64,000 nt of DNA. It comes from Pseudonocardia sp. DSM 110487 (GTDB taxonomy: Bacteria; Actinomycetota; Actinomycetes; Mycobacteriales; Pseudonocardiaceae). The stretch spans positions 8,618,001 through 8,682,000 of the forward strand of contig NZ_CP080521.1 in the NCBI RefSeq assembly GCF_019468565.1. The letters run 5' to 3'. Position numbers and translations under genes: made by a program. The notes beneath the pieces are model-generated. The model did no database searches. It was not told the origin of the DNA and saw only the letters and a program-made list of their open reading frames with translations. Shown here in pieces: positions 1-6,654 of this stretch (the stretch's first letter is position 1; the number at the start of each line of letters is the position of its first letter).

Positions 1-370
1 GCGAAGGGCGCAGCGGCGCGAGCTCGTCGAGCACGAACTCGCCTTCCGAGTACAGCCCGCCGGCCCGCGCGGCCGCGGACGGCGGCAGCATCCGGTAGTT
101 CCCGACGATCTCGCCGCTGCTCTCGTCCCGCACCAGTAGGTGGTCGCAGAACGCGTCGAAGCGGTCGACGTCGAGACCGGGTTCCGGGGTGTGCAGTACG
201 GCCCCGAGCTCCTCGGCGAAGACGCTGTGGCGAAGCCGCTGGGCCGCGCGCACCTCATCCGGCTCCGTCGAGAGCAGTAGGGAGTAGCGGGAGGAGGAGT
301 CCGACTGCGGCGTACGGGCGAGCACCTGCGTCGAGGTCACGGGGGTCTTGGTACGGGCCGAAGGCAACAC
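1..370 (-). CDS. OlsB-like GNAT acyltransferase (3' end beyond window)
   Basis: The minus strand encodes the N-terminal part of an Acetyltransf_5 protein (the family of ornithine-lipid acyltransferase OlsB and hemolysin-like GNATs). Recognisable are the blocks LRHSVFAEELGA, DVDRFDAFCDHLLVRD and GEIVGNYRMLPP, which are the acyl-carrier/CoA-binding entry strands of the family. The GTG at 368-370 is the first usable start in frame, but a start a few codons further in is possible. It lies downstream of etfA on the same strand, separated from it by a terminator. In M. tuberculosis a gene of this type (Rv3027c) also follows the etf pair, so the context supports the call. The substrate is unknown. 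Confidence 0.75.
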   Translation of the reverse strand, partial: MLPSARTKTPVTSTQVLARTPQSDSSSRYSLLLSTEPDEVRAAQRLRHSVFAEELGAVLHTPEPGLDVDRFDAFCDHLLVRDESSGEIVGNYRMLPPSAAARAGGLYSEGEFVLDELAPLRPS

Positions 371-438
371 CCGTACCCGAATGCATGAACGATGGAGTGG
401 CAGGCGGATGAACAGCGCGGCCGCCACCTGACACACCC

Positions 439-468
439 GTGCCCCGAGCGGATCTCCGCCCGGGGCAC
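439..468 (-). terminator. Terminator after etfBA
   Basis: Arms gtgccccg (439-446) and cggggcac (461-468) are perfectly complementary, and the 14-nt loop contains a further gcgga/tccgc pairing. It sits 16 nt past the etfA stop. No clear U-tract follows, as is usual in high-GC actinobacteria. Confidence 0.7.
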
Positions 469-483
469 GTGGGTCGGGCTGCC

Positions 484-1431
484 TCAGCCCTTGCGCTTGG
501 CGATCTCCTCACGCAGCTGGGGTGCGACCTTGAACAGGTCGCCCACCACACCGAAGTCGGCGATTTCGAAGATCGGGGCCTCCGGGTCCTTGTTGACCGC
601 GATGATCGTCTTCGAGGTCTGCATCCCCGCCCGGTGCTGGATCGCACCGGAGATGCCGAGCGCGATGTACAGCTGCGGCGAGACCGTCTTGCCGGTCTGG
701 CCGACCTGGAACTGGTGCGGGTAGTAGCCCGAGTCCACCGCCGCCCGCGACGCGCCGACCGCAGCGCCGAGGGAGTCGGCCAGGGCCTCGACCACCGCGA
801 AGTCCTCCGCCGACCCGACACCGCGGCCACCGGAGACCACCACCGACGCCTCGGTCAGCTCCGGCCGGTCGCCACCTGTGATCGGCTCCCGGCTCACGAC
901 GGTGGCCGAACGCCCGGTCGCCGCCGGCACCTCGACCGTCTCCTCGGCGCCCGCGCCGGGCGCGGGCTCGGCCTCCACCGAACCCGGCCGCAGCGTGATC
1001 ACCGGGTGTGCGCCGTTCGCCTTCGCCTCTGCGGTGTAGGCGCCACCGAACACCGAGTGCGTCGCACCCTCGGGCGTGACCACCACGACGTCGCCGAGCA
1101 GCCCGGAGTTCGTGCGCACCGCCACCCGGCCCGCGATCTCCTTGCCGTCGGCCGAGACCCCGATCAGCACCGCAGCCGGGTCCTTGGACTCCACCAGCGA
1201 CGAGAGCACCGCCACCTCGGGCGAGAGGAACTCGCTCGAGTCGGTCTCCGCGACGTAGATCTTCGCCGCCCCGTACTCCTTCAGCCCGTCGGCCAGCTTG
1301 CCCGCCGTGCCGGCCGGGCCGACCACCACCGCCGACGGCTCACCCAGCGCCCGGGCCGCGGTCAGCAGCTCGAACGTGCTCTTCTTGATCTCACCCTCGA
1401 GGTGGTCGACGAGGACCAGTACCTCAGCCAT
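484..1431 (-). CDS. etfA: Electron transfer flavoprotein alpha subunit
   Basis: 315 residues, full length for the actinobacterial family. EtfA forms a heterodimer with EtfB and carries electrons from acyl-CoA and related dehydrogenases to the membrane ETF:quinone oxidoreductase; it is cytoplasmic. The N-terminal half is the ETF alpha/beta fold (MAEVLVLVDHLEGEIKK) and the C-terminal third is the FAD-binding domain, with GISGAIQHRAGMQ followed by IIAVNKDPEAPIFEIADFG, the family signature contacting the isoalloxazine and ADP. It follows etfB by 19 nt and is surely co-transcribed with it. Confidence 0.97.
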   Translation of the reverse strand: MAEVLVLVDHLEGEIKKSTFELLTAARALGEPSAVVVGPAGTAGKLADGLKEYGAAKIYVAETDSSEFLSPEVAVLSSLVESKDPAAVLIGVSADGKEIAGRVAVRTNSGLLGDVVVVTPEGATHSVFGGAYTAEAKANGAHPVITLRPGSVEAEPAPGAGAEETVEVPAATGRSATVVSREPITGGDRPELTEASVVVSGGRGVGSAEDFAVVEALADSLGAAVGASRAAVDSGYYPHQFQVGQTGKTVSPQLYIALGISGAIQHRAGMQTSKTIIAVNKDPEAPIFEIADFGVVGDLFKVAPQLREEIAKRKG

Positions 1432-1450
1432 GACTGTCCGTCTCCCTCTC

Positions 1451-2233
1451 TCAGATGAGCTTCTGGCCGACCAGGTACCCGGCGATCTTCTGCCCGCCGT
1501 CGCCCTCGTCGGTGACCTTCTCGCCCGCGCTCTTCGGCGGCTTGGGCTGCGACGAGGTCACGGCCGTCAGCGCGTTGGCCAGCCCGACCTCCGATGGGTC
1601 GATCCCGGCGTCGGCCAGGCCGAGCGTGGTGACCGGCTTCTTCTTCGCAGCCATGATCCCCTTGAACGACGGGTACCGCGGCTCGTTGATCTTCTCCCCG
1701 ACGGACACCACGGCCGGGAGCTCCGCGGTCAGGGTGGTGATCCCGTCGTCGGTCTCGCGCTTCACGGTGACGGTCGAGCCCTCCACGGTGACCTCACGGG
1801 CGTGGGTCAGCGCGGGCACGCCCAGGATGTCGGCCAGCATCGCCGGCACCGCGGCGGCCCGCCCGTCCGACGCCTCGTTACCCGCCACGACCAGGTCGAC
1901 GCCTTCGACCGTGCCGATCGCCTTGGCAAGAGCCTTGGCGGTCTGCACGGCGTCCGACCCCGCCAGCGCCTCGTCCGACAGGTGCACGGCCTTGTCCGCG
2001 CCCATCGACAGGGCCTTGCGGATCGCGTCCGTCGCCCGGTCCGGCCCCATGGTCAACACCGTGACCTCGGAACCGTCGTGAGCCTCCTTCAGCTGCAGCG
2101 CCGCCTCGACCGCCCGCTCGTTGATCTCATCCAGCACCGCGTCGGTGGCGTCGCGGTCCAAGGTGCCATCCGAGCGCAGCTTCCGCTCCGAATACGTGTC
2201 GGGCACCTGCTTGACCAGCACGACGATGTTCAT
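1451..2233 (-). CDS. etfB: Electron transfer flavoprotein beta subunit
   Basis: 260 residues, normal for the family. It starts MNIVVLVKQVPDTYSERKL, typical of EtfB, and carries the AMP-binding/partner-recognition region with DLVVAGNEASDGRAAAVPAM and PRYPSFKGIMAAKKKP near the C terminus, which belongs to the recognition loop region used to dock dehydrogenases. A short AGAGG Shine-Dalgarno lies just before the ATG. It is the first gene of the etfBA operon; 220 nt without a gene separate it from the next start on the other strand, so the promoter lies there. Confidence 0.97.
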   Translation of the reverse strand: MNIVVLVKQVPDTYSERKLRSDGTLDRDATDAVLDEINERAVEAALQLKEAHDGSEVTVLTMGPDRATDAIRKALSMGADKAVHLSDEALAGSDAVQTAKALAKAIGTVEGVDLVVAGNEASDGRAAAVPAMLADILGVPALTHAREVTVEGSTVTVKRETDDGITTLTAELPAVVSVGEKINEPRYPSFKGIMAAKKKPVTTLGLADAGIDPSEVGLANALTAVTSSQPKPPKSAGEKVTDEGDGGQKIAGYLVGQKLI

Positions 2234-2453
2234 CGGACCTCTTCGACCTCCTGCCGGTGCGGACGTGCCGCGATGGGCCTGTCGGACGCTCGGCGTCCGG
2301 CGCCGTCAAACATGCCATCCCGGTTCGGAATCGGCGCGCCGGACGCCCGGTTCGGGCAATTGTTACCAGCGGGTAGCTGCGCGGCAAACGTCCCGCGGGT
2401 GAGACTGCTCACCCGTAGCGCGTAGCAGGCGTGACGGCGGGTAACACGGACTG

Positions 2454-2594
2454 ATGGCACTTCTGCACCGAATCCGCGCATTCCTCGCGAGCCCACAGGG
2501 CAAGCGCCTCACCGATCAAGGCAGGCGCATGGCCGCCGACCCGCGCAACCGCGAGCGCGCCCGCGGCTTCCTCTCTCGCCTGCGCGGACGCTGA
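2454..2594 (+). CDS. Small basic protein (46 aa), unknown function
   Basis: A short reading frame MALLHRIRAFLASPQGKRLT... ending in SRLRGR. Of 46 residues, 12 are arginine or lysine, with a DQGRRMAADPRNRERAR core predicted to be helical. Third codon positions are mostly G/C. The pattern 'short amphipathic helix, SPQG(K/R)R, DQGRRMAADPRNR' resembles small conserved proteins common in actinomycetes, to my recollection, but no function is known. It stands divergent from etfB. The region 2234-2453 holds no other gene. Confidence 0.6.
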   Translation: MALLHRIRAFLASPQGKRLTDQGRRMAADPRNRERARGFLSRLRGR

Positions 2595-2700
2595 TCCGTC
2601 CGGGGAAGGCGGGAACGCCGACGGGCGAACCTGGCGCAGCGGGTACACGCACGGGCCGATCCGCGGGTACTGTCCGGCAACCCGACCCGCGGAGCCGCCC

Positions 2701-2832
2701 ATGTCCGTACCGGCCCGACAGGGACGAACCCGCCTCTCCACCACCCAGCACGTGTCCGGTGGCAGTGTGGTGGGCGTGGTCGATCCCCCCGTTCTCGCAC
2801 TACTCCGACCCGTCCCGGGACGGGTCGGATGA
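2701..2832 (+). CDS. Possible 43-aa leader ORF coupled to next gene
   Basis: ATG at 2701 opens a 43-codon frame (MSVPARQGRTRLSTT...) whose TGA (2830-2832) overlaps the next ATG (2829-2831) as ATGA, the usual sign of translational coupling. Against it, only about two thirds of third positions are G/C, well below neighbours, and no family is recognised. It may be a leader peptide or a chance frame. The stretch 2595-2700 shows nothing else. Confidence 0.25.
   Translation: MSVPARQGRTRLSTTQHVSGGSVVGVVDPPVLALLRPVPGRVG
2804..2829. promoter_or_regulatory. 26-bp perfect palindrome at a start codon
   Basis: tccgacccgtccc and its exact reverse complement meet with no spacer, ending on the A of the ATG at 2829. 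In RNA this would fold into a 13-bp hairpin with a tight loop directly before the start codon; in DNA it could be a dimeric repressor site. No Shine-Dalgarno is visible outside it. Confidence 0.5.
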
Positions 2833-3134
2833 TCGTCACAGGCTACGACGACCGCCAGGGCTGCGGCTACGTCCTGCGCACCGGCGCCGACGCGACGGAC
2901 GGCGTCCCGATCGGCGAGGAGGTCAGCCACGGCGGCATCGCCGTGCGGGCCACCCCTGAACTCGCCGCGCTGCTGCGGGACGCGCTGCGGTCCCGACCCA
3001 CCGCATTGCTGAGCTGGCAGGGACCGCGGGTGCCGCTCACGCTGGAGGACGCCACGCTCCTCGCATGGCTCATGCACGACGTCGGCGGCGTCCTGTCCGT
3101 CCGCGGCGCGCCCCGGCACCCGCCTGCCGGCTGA
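2829..3134 (+). CDS. Hypothetical protein, 101 aa
   Basis: Codon use is strongly G/C at third positions, so this is very likely coding. The protein begins MIVTGYDDRQGCGYVLRTGA, has a central helix TPELAALLRDALRSR and a C-terminal helix EDATLLAWLMHDVGGVL. No signal peptide, membrane segment or known domain is recognised. It is convergent with the methyltransferase that follows on the minus strand. The start is preceded by a perfect palindrome rather than a normal ribosome binding site. Confidence 0.6.
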   Translation: MIVTGYDDRQGCGYVLRTGADATDGVPIGEEVSHGGIAVRATPELAALLRDALRSRPTALLSWQGPRVPLTLEDATLLAWLMHDVGGVLSVRGAPRHPPAG

Positions 3135-3168
3135 GCCGAGACCTGCGGCACGGAGCGCAGCGGAGCGA

Positions 3169-3807
3169 TCAGACTCTGCGGACGCGCAGGACGTTGTCCG
3201 TACGGTGGCCCGGCCGGCCGTCCGGGTCGGGGAAGTCGCGCTCGACGACCTCTTCGAGCTCCACCCTCCAGCGTCCCGGCTCCAGGTCCAGCGACTCGAG
3301 CACCTCGGCGTTCGTCGGGAAGTGGTGCTCGAAGGGCGGGGTCTCCTGCCACGAGGGCCAGCCCCCGTGCCCGACGACGAGCAGGACGCCGCCCGGGGCC
3401 ACCGCGGCCGCTGCCCGCGCCAGGATCGTCTCGCGCTCGCCGTCCACCGCGACCGGCGAGTGGAGGAACTGCGCCGACACGAGGTCGAAGGAGCCGTCCG
3501 GGAACGAGCGGGACAGGTCGTGCCGCTCCCACCGGATCCGCTCCTCGACACCGGCCTCGCGCGCATGGTCCGCGCCCCGGCGCAGCGCCGTGGCGGAGAC
3601 GTCCACGGCCGTGACCTGCCAGCCATGGCCTGCGAGCCAGATCGCGTCCCCGCCCTCCCCGCAGCCGAGGTCGAGGGCGGTGCCCGGCGGCAGCCCGTCG
3701 ACCTCCCGCACGAGGAGCGCGTTCGGCCGCCCGCTCCAGACCCGGCCCTCGGCGCCGTAGCGCTCCTCCCAGTACTGCTCCGCGCTCTCCGCGGTGTCCT
3801 GATTCAT
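3169..3807 (-). CDS. Class I SAM-dependent methyltransferase
   Basis: 212 residues from the ATG at 3805-3807; an upstream in-frame ATG at 3882 would run into the promoter of the divergent gene and is disfavoured. The Rossmann SAM-binding motif GTALDLGCGEGGDAIWLA is followed by VTAVDVSATAL (acidic residue for the ribose hydroxyls), the motif-II-like FDLVSAQFLHSP and the post-motif GGVLLVVGHGGW. This layout matches the thiopurine/tellurite-resistance-like Methyltransf_25 group of small-molecule methyltransferases. The substrate cannot be read from sequence. Confidence 0.85.
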   Translation of the reverse strand: MNQDTAESAEQYWEERYGAEGRVWSGRPNALLVREVDGLPPGTALDLGCGEGGDAIWLAGHGWQVTAVDVSATALRRGADHAREAGVEERIRWERHDLSRSFPDGSFDLVSAQFLHSPVAVDGERETILARAAAAVAPGGVLLVVGHGGWPSWQETPPFEHHFPTNAEVLESLDLEPGRWRVELEEVVERDFPDPDGRPGHRTDNVLRVRRV

Positions 3808-3837
3808 GGGCCCACCGTGCCTGCGCGCAACGCCGAC

Positions 3838-3864
3838 CGGCAATATCGTTTGCCGTTCCGGCAA
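3838..3864. promoter_or_regulatory. Triple half-site operator
   Basis: CGGCAA (3838-3843), TTGCCG (3850-3855) and CGGCAA (3859-3864) form two overlapping inverted repeats in the 77-bp gap between the divergent methyltransferase and the YnfA-like gene. Placement just upstream of the box at 3871 suggests repressor binding over the promoter. Confidence 0.4.
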
Positions 3865-3870
3865 CAGCCT

Positions 3871-3876
3871 TATCGT
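3871..3876 (+). promoter_or_regulatory. -10 box TATCGT, leaderless start
   Basis: TATCGT ends 8 nt before the GTG at 3885, the spacing expected if transcription begins at the start codon. There is no Shine-Dalgarno. Confidence 0.45.
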
Positions 3877-3884
3877 GTGCATCC

Positions 3885-4220
3885 GTGACCGTTGCGCGCT
3901 CCGTCGTCCTGTTCGTGCTCGCGGCGATCGCCGAGATCGGCGGTGCGTGGCTGGTCTGGCAGGGGGTGCGGGAACACCGCGGCCTGCTCTGGATCGGGGC
4001 GGGGGTGCTCGCGCTCGGCGCGTACGGGTTCGTCGCGACCCTGCAGCCGGACCCGCACTTCGGCCGGATCCTCGCCGCCTACGGGGGCGTCTTCGTGGCC
4101 GGTTCGCTGCTGTGGGGTGTCGTGCTCGACGGGTTCCGGCCCGACCGCTACGACATCATCGGCGCGGTGATCTGCCTGGTCGGAGTCGGCGTCATCATGT
4201 ACGCCCCGCGCCCGGCCTGA
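3885..4220 (+). CDS. YnfA/UPF0060 family membrane protein
   Basis: 111 residues with four predicted transmembrane helices, matching the usual YnfA length and topology. The family pattern is clear: FVLAAIAEIGGAWLVWQGVR near the N terminus, GLLWIGAGVLALGAYGFVATLQP, then FGRILAAYGGVFVAGSLLWGVVLDG and PDRYDIIGAVICLVGVGVIM. UPF0060 proteins belong to the drug/metabolite transporter superfamily and resemble small multidrug-resistance transporters, but physiological substrates are uncertain. The next gene begins only 6 nt after the stop, so they could be co-transcribed. Confidence 0.9.
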   Translation: MTVARSVVLFVLAAIAEIGGAWLVWQGVREHRGLLWIGAGVLALGAYGFVATLQPDPHFGRILAAYGGVFVAGSLLWGVVLDGFRPDRYDIIGAVICLVGVGVIMYAPRPA

Positions 4221-4226
4221 GACGGT

Positions 4227-4985
4227 GTGCACGTGACGACAACCGATTCGGCCCTTCCGCTGACCGGCGAGCGCACGGTGCCGGGCATCCCGGAGGAGAA
4301 CTACTGGTTCCGCCGGCACGAAGCCGTCTACATCGCGCTGCGTGATCTGGTCGCGGGGGCGTCGGTGCTGGAAGCCGGCTGCGGCGAGGGGTACGGCGCC
4401 GGGATGCTCGCGGAGGTCGCCACCGGCGTCCTCGCGCTGGACCTCGACGCGGCGACGGCGGCACACGTCGCGCGGCGCTACCCGGGAGCCGGGGTCGCGC
4501 GGGCCAACCTCGTCGCGCTGCCGGTGCGCGACGGCGGCGTGGATGCCGTGGTGTCGCTGCAGGTGATCGAGCACCTGTGGGAGCAGGAGCGGTTCCTGCG
4601 GGAGTGCCTCCGGGTGCTGCGCCCCGGCGGCGCGCTGGTGGTGTCCACGCCCAACCGCCTCACGTTCTCCCCTGGCCGCGACACCCCGCTCAACCCGTTC
4701 CACACCCGGGAGCTGTCCGCCGCCGAGCTCGCCTGCCTCGTCCGGGACGCGGGCTTCGCCGACGTCGAGGTCGAGGGCCTGCACCACGGGCCGCGGCTGC
4801 GCGAGCTCGACGCCCGGCACGGCGGCTCGCTCGTCGACGCCCAGGTGGCCGTCGCGCTCGCGGGCGGGTCGTGGCCGGCCGCGCTGCGGCGCGACGTCGG
4901 GTCCGTGACCGCCGGGGACTTCGTGCTGCAGCCCGGCGACGTCGACGCGAGCCTTGATCTCGTGGCGTTCGCGACCCGCCCGTAG
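4227..4985 (+). CDS. SAM methyltransferase, Rv3030-like
   Basis: 252 residues from GTG 4227. SAM-binding motif I is VLEAGCGEGYGAGMLAEV, followed by LALDLDAATAAHVARRYPG and VDAVVSLQVIEHLWEQERF, then VLRPGGALVVSTPNR. It stands directly before a GH57 enzyme and a GT4 glucosyltransferase, the order of M. tuberculosis Rv3030-Rv3031-Rv3032, where the methyltransferase is proposed to O-methylate the 6-position of glucoses in methylglucose lipopolysaccharide. That role here is inference from order and fold. The C-terminal part (about 170-252) is less conserved and probably forms the acceptor-binding cap. Confidence 0.82.
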   Translation: MHVTTTDSALPLTGERTVPGIPEENYWFRRHEAVYIALRDLVAGASVLEAGCGEGYGAGMLAEVATGVLALDLDAATAAHVARRYPGAGVARANLVALPVRDGGVDAVVSLQVIEHLWEQERFLRECLRVLRPGGALVVSTPNRLTFSPGRDTPLNPFHTRELSAAELACLVRDAGFADVEVEGLHHGPRLRELDARHGGSLVDAQVAVALAGGSWPAALRRDVGSVTAGDFVLQPGDVDASLDLVAFATRP

Positions 4986-4988
4986 CGT
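4983..4988 (+). promoter_or_regulatory. -10 box TAGCGT over the upstream stop codon
   Basis: TAGCGT begins with the TAG stop of the methyltransferase and ends 7 nt before the GH57 ATG, giving a possible internal leaderless promoter. Confidence 0.35.
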
Positions 4989-4995
4989 TCACCCG

Positions 4996-6492
4996 ATGAG
5001 GGAGCCCGTCGGGACGTTCTGCCTCGTGCTGCACAGCCACCTGCCGTGGCTCGCGCACCACGGGCGCTGGCCCGTCGGGGAGGAGTGGCTCTACCAGTCG
5101 TGGGCGCACGCCTACCTGCCGGTCCTGGACGTGGTGCGGCGGCTGGCCGCGGAGGGCAGGCGGGAGCTGCTCACGCTCGGCGTCACGCCGGTGCTGGCCG
5201 CCCAGCTCGACGCCCCGCACTGCCTGCGCGGCGTGCACGACTGGCTCGGCGGCTGGCTGCTGCGCGCGCACGGCGCCGCGTCGCGGCTGCCCGATCTCTC
5301 CGCGCGGGAGCACCGGGCGGCGACGGCTGCGCTGGAGGTGTTCGAGCGCGACTGGCGCCACGGCGCGTCCCCACTGCTGCGATCGCTCGCCGAAGCGGAT
5401 GCGCTGGAGCCGCTCGGCGGCCCCGCGACGCACGCGTTCGGCCCGCTGCTGCAGCCCGAGGTCCGTGCGTTCGCGCTGGAGGCCGGGCTCACCGACTCGA
5501 CCGTCCGGCTCGGCGCGCGACCGGCCGGGATCTGGGCACCCGAGTGCGGCTACGCGCCCGGGATGGAGCGCGGGTACGCGGCGGCGGGGGTGCGGCGCTT
5601 CCTCGTCGACGGACCGGCGTTGCGCGGCGACACCGCGCTCGGCCGGCCCGTCGCCGACTCGGACGTGCTGGCGTTCGGCCGCGACCTGGAGGTGACCTAC
5701 CGGGTGTGGTCGCCGCGGTCCGGCTACCCCGGCGGGCGCGACTACCGCGACTTCCACACCTACGATCACCCGTCGGGCCTCAAGCCGTCGCGGGTGACGG
5801 GGCGGCAGGTGCCGCCGGAGGCCAAGCGGCCCTACGACCCGGCGCGCGCCGCCGCGGCCGTCGCCCGGGATGCCGCCGATTTCGTCCGGGTGGTCCGCGA
5901 GCGGCTCGTCGCCCTGCGCGAGCGCATGGGGCGGCCGGCACTCACGGTGGCGGCGTTCGACACCGAGCTGTTCGGGCACTGGTGGCACGAGGGCCCGGCC
6001 TGGCTGGAGGCGGTGTTGCGCACACTGCCCGACGCGGGCGTGCGGGTCACGACGCTGCGCGGGGCCGCGGCCGCCGGGCTGGTGGGTGCGCCGGTGGAGC
6101 TGCCGCCGTCGTCGTGGGGGTCGGGCAAGGACTGGCGCGTGTGGTCGGGCCCGCAGGTCGCCGACCTGGTGGAGCAGCAGGAGCGGGTGCAGAAGGCGCT
6201 GCTTGGCGCGGTGGCGCCCGGGCTCGCCCGCGACCCGGTCCGCGACGCGCTGGCCACGGAGGCCCTGCTCGCGCTCTCGAGCGACTGGGCGTTCATGGTC
6301 AGCAAGGACTCGGCGGCAGGCTACGCCCGCGAGCGCGCGGCGGTGCACGCCGCACGCGTCGAGGAGCTCGCCGGCCTGCTGGGGGCGGGCCGCCACCGAG
6401 CAGCCGAGCGCCGGATCGCGAGCTGGAGCGGCGACGACGCGGTTTTCGGCCACCTCGACGCCCGCGGCCTGCTCCCCGCTCCCCGCCCCTGA
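4996..6492 (+). CDS. GH57 1,4-alpha-glucan branching enzyme
   Basis: 498 residues from ATG 4996 (MREPVGTFCLVLHSHLPWLA). The HSHLPW motif, the nucleophile motif WAPECGYAPGM (Glu near residue 185) and the acid motif AAFDTELFGHWWHEGP (Asp near 320) are all present, followed by the helical C-terminal domain of this family with WGSGKDW and SSDWAFMVSKDSA. These enzymes form alpha-1,6 branches. The M. tuberculosis counterpart Rv3031 is assigned to methylglucose lipopolysaccharide synthesis, and the neighbours here match that cluster. It is distinct from the GH13 glgB at 49.9 kb, so the genome has two branching enzymes of unrelated fold. Confidence 0.93.
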   Translation: MREPVGTFCLVLHSHLPWLAHHGRWPVGEEWLYQSWAHAYLPVLDVVRRLAAEGRRELLTLGVTPVLAAQLDAPHCLRGVHDWLGGWLLRAHGAASRLPDLSAREHRAATAALEVFERDWRHGASPLLRSLAEADALEPLGGPATHAFGPLLQPEVRAFALEAGLTDSTVRLGARPAGIWAPECGYAPGMERGYAAAGVRRFLVDGPALRGDTALGRPVADSDVLAFGRDLEVTYRVWSPRSGYPGGRDYRDFHTYDHPSGLKPSRVTGRQVPPEAKRPYDPARAAAAVARDAADFVRVVRERLVALRERMGRPALTVAAFDTELFGHWWHEGPAWLEAVLRTLPDAGVRVTTLRGAAAAGLVGAPVELPPSSWGSGKDWRVWSGPQVADLVEQQERVQKALLGAVAPGLARDPVRDALATEALLALSSDWAFMVSKDSAAGYARERAAVHAARVEELAGLLGAGRHRAAERRIASWSGDDAVFGHLDARGLLPAPRP

Positions 6493-6502
6493 GCAGCACC
6501 CC

Positions 6503-6622
6503 GACTCGCGTACACGCAGAGCGCGACTCGCGTACACGCAGAGCGCGACTCGTGGACGGGAACACGCCCCAACTCCGCGAGTCGCGGTCTGGTGCGCGCG
6601 AATCGCGGTCTGGGTGCGCGCC
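6503..6622. repeat. Tandem 22-bp repeats plus inverted segment
   Basis: Two exact copies of a 22-bp unit starting gactcgcgtacacgcagagc (6503-6524, 6525-6546) are followed by a partial third gactcg, then cgcgagtcgc (6577-6586) that pairs back with gcgactcg, and two imperfect copies of (a/g)tcgcggtctggtgcgcgc. The block fills the gap between the GH57 gene and the GT4 promoter and could be a terminator or a repeat-element remnant. Confidence 0.6.
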
Positions 6623-6642
6623 TCTGTGCCGCTACCCACCGG

Positions 6643-6648
6643 TAGGTT
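6643..6648 (+). promoter_or_regulatory. -10 box TAGGTT, leaderless start
   Basis: TAGGTT lies 6 nt before the ATG at 6655 with no Shine-Dalgarno, so the GT4 gene is probably transcribed separately from a leaderless promoter. Confidence 0.45.
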
Positions 6649-6654
6649 CCCCCA

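Noticed and set aside
3808..3882. N-terminal extension of the methyltransferase ending at 3807
   Set aside because: The added residues are not family-like and would cover the operator region of the divergent gene.
6503..6552. CRISPR-like direct repeats
   Set aside because: The 22-bp units are adjacent with no spacers, and no cas gene is present.
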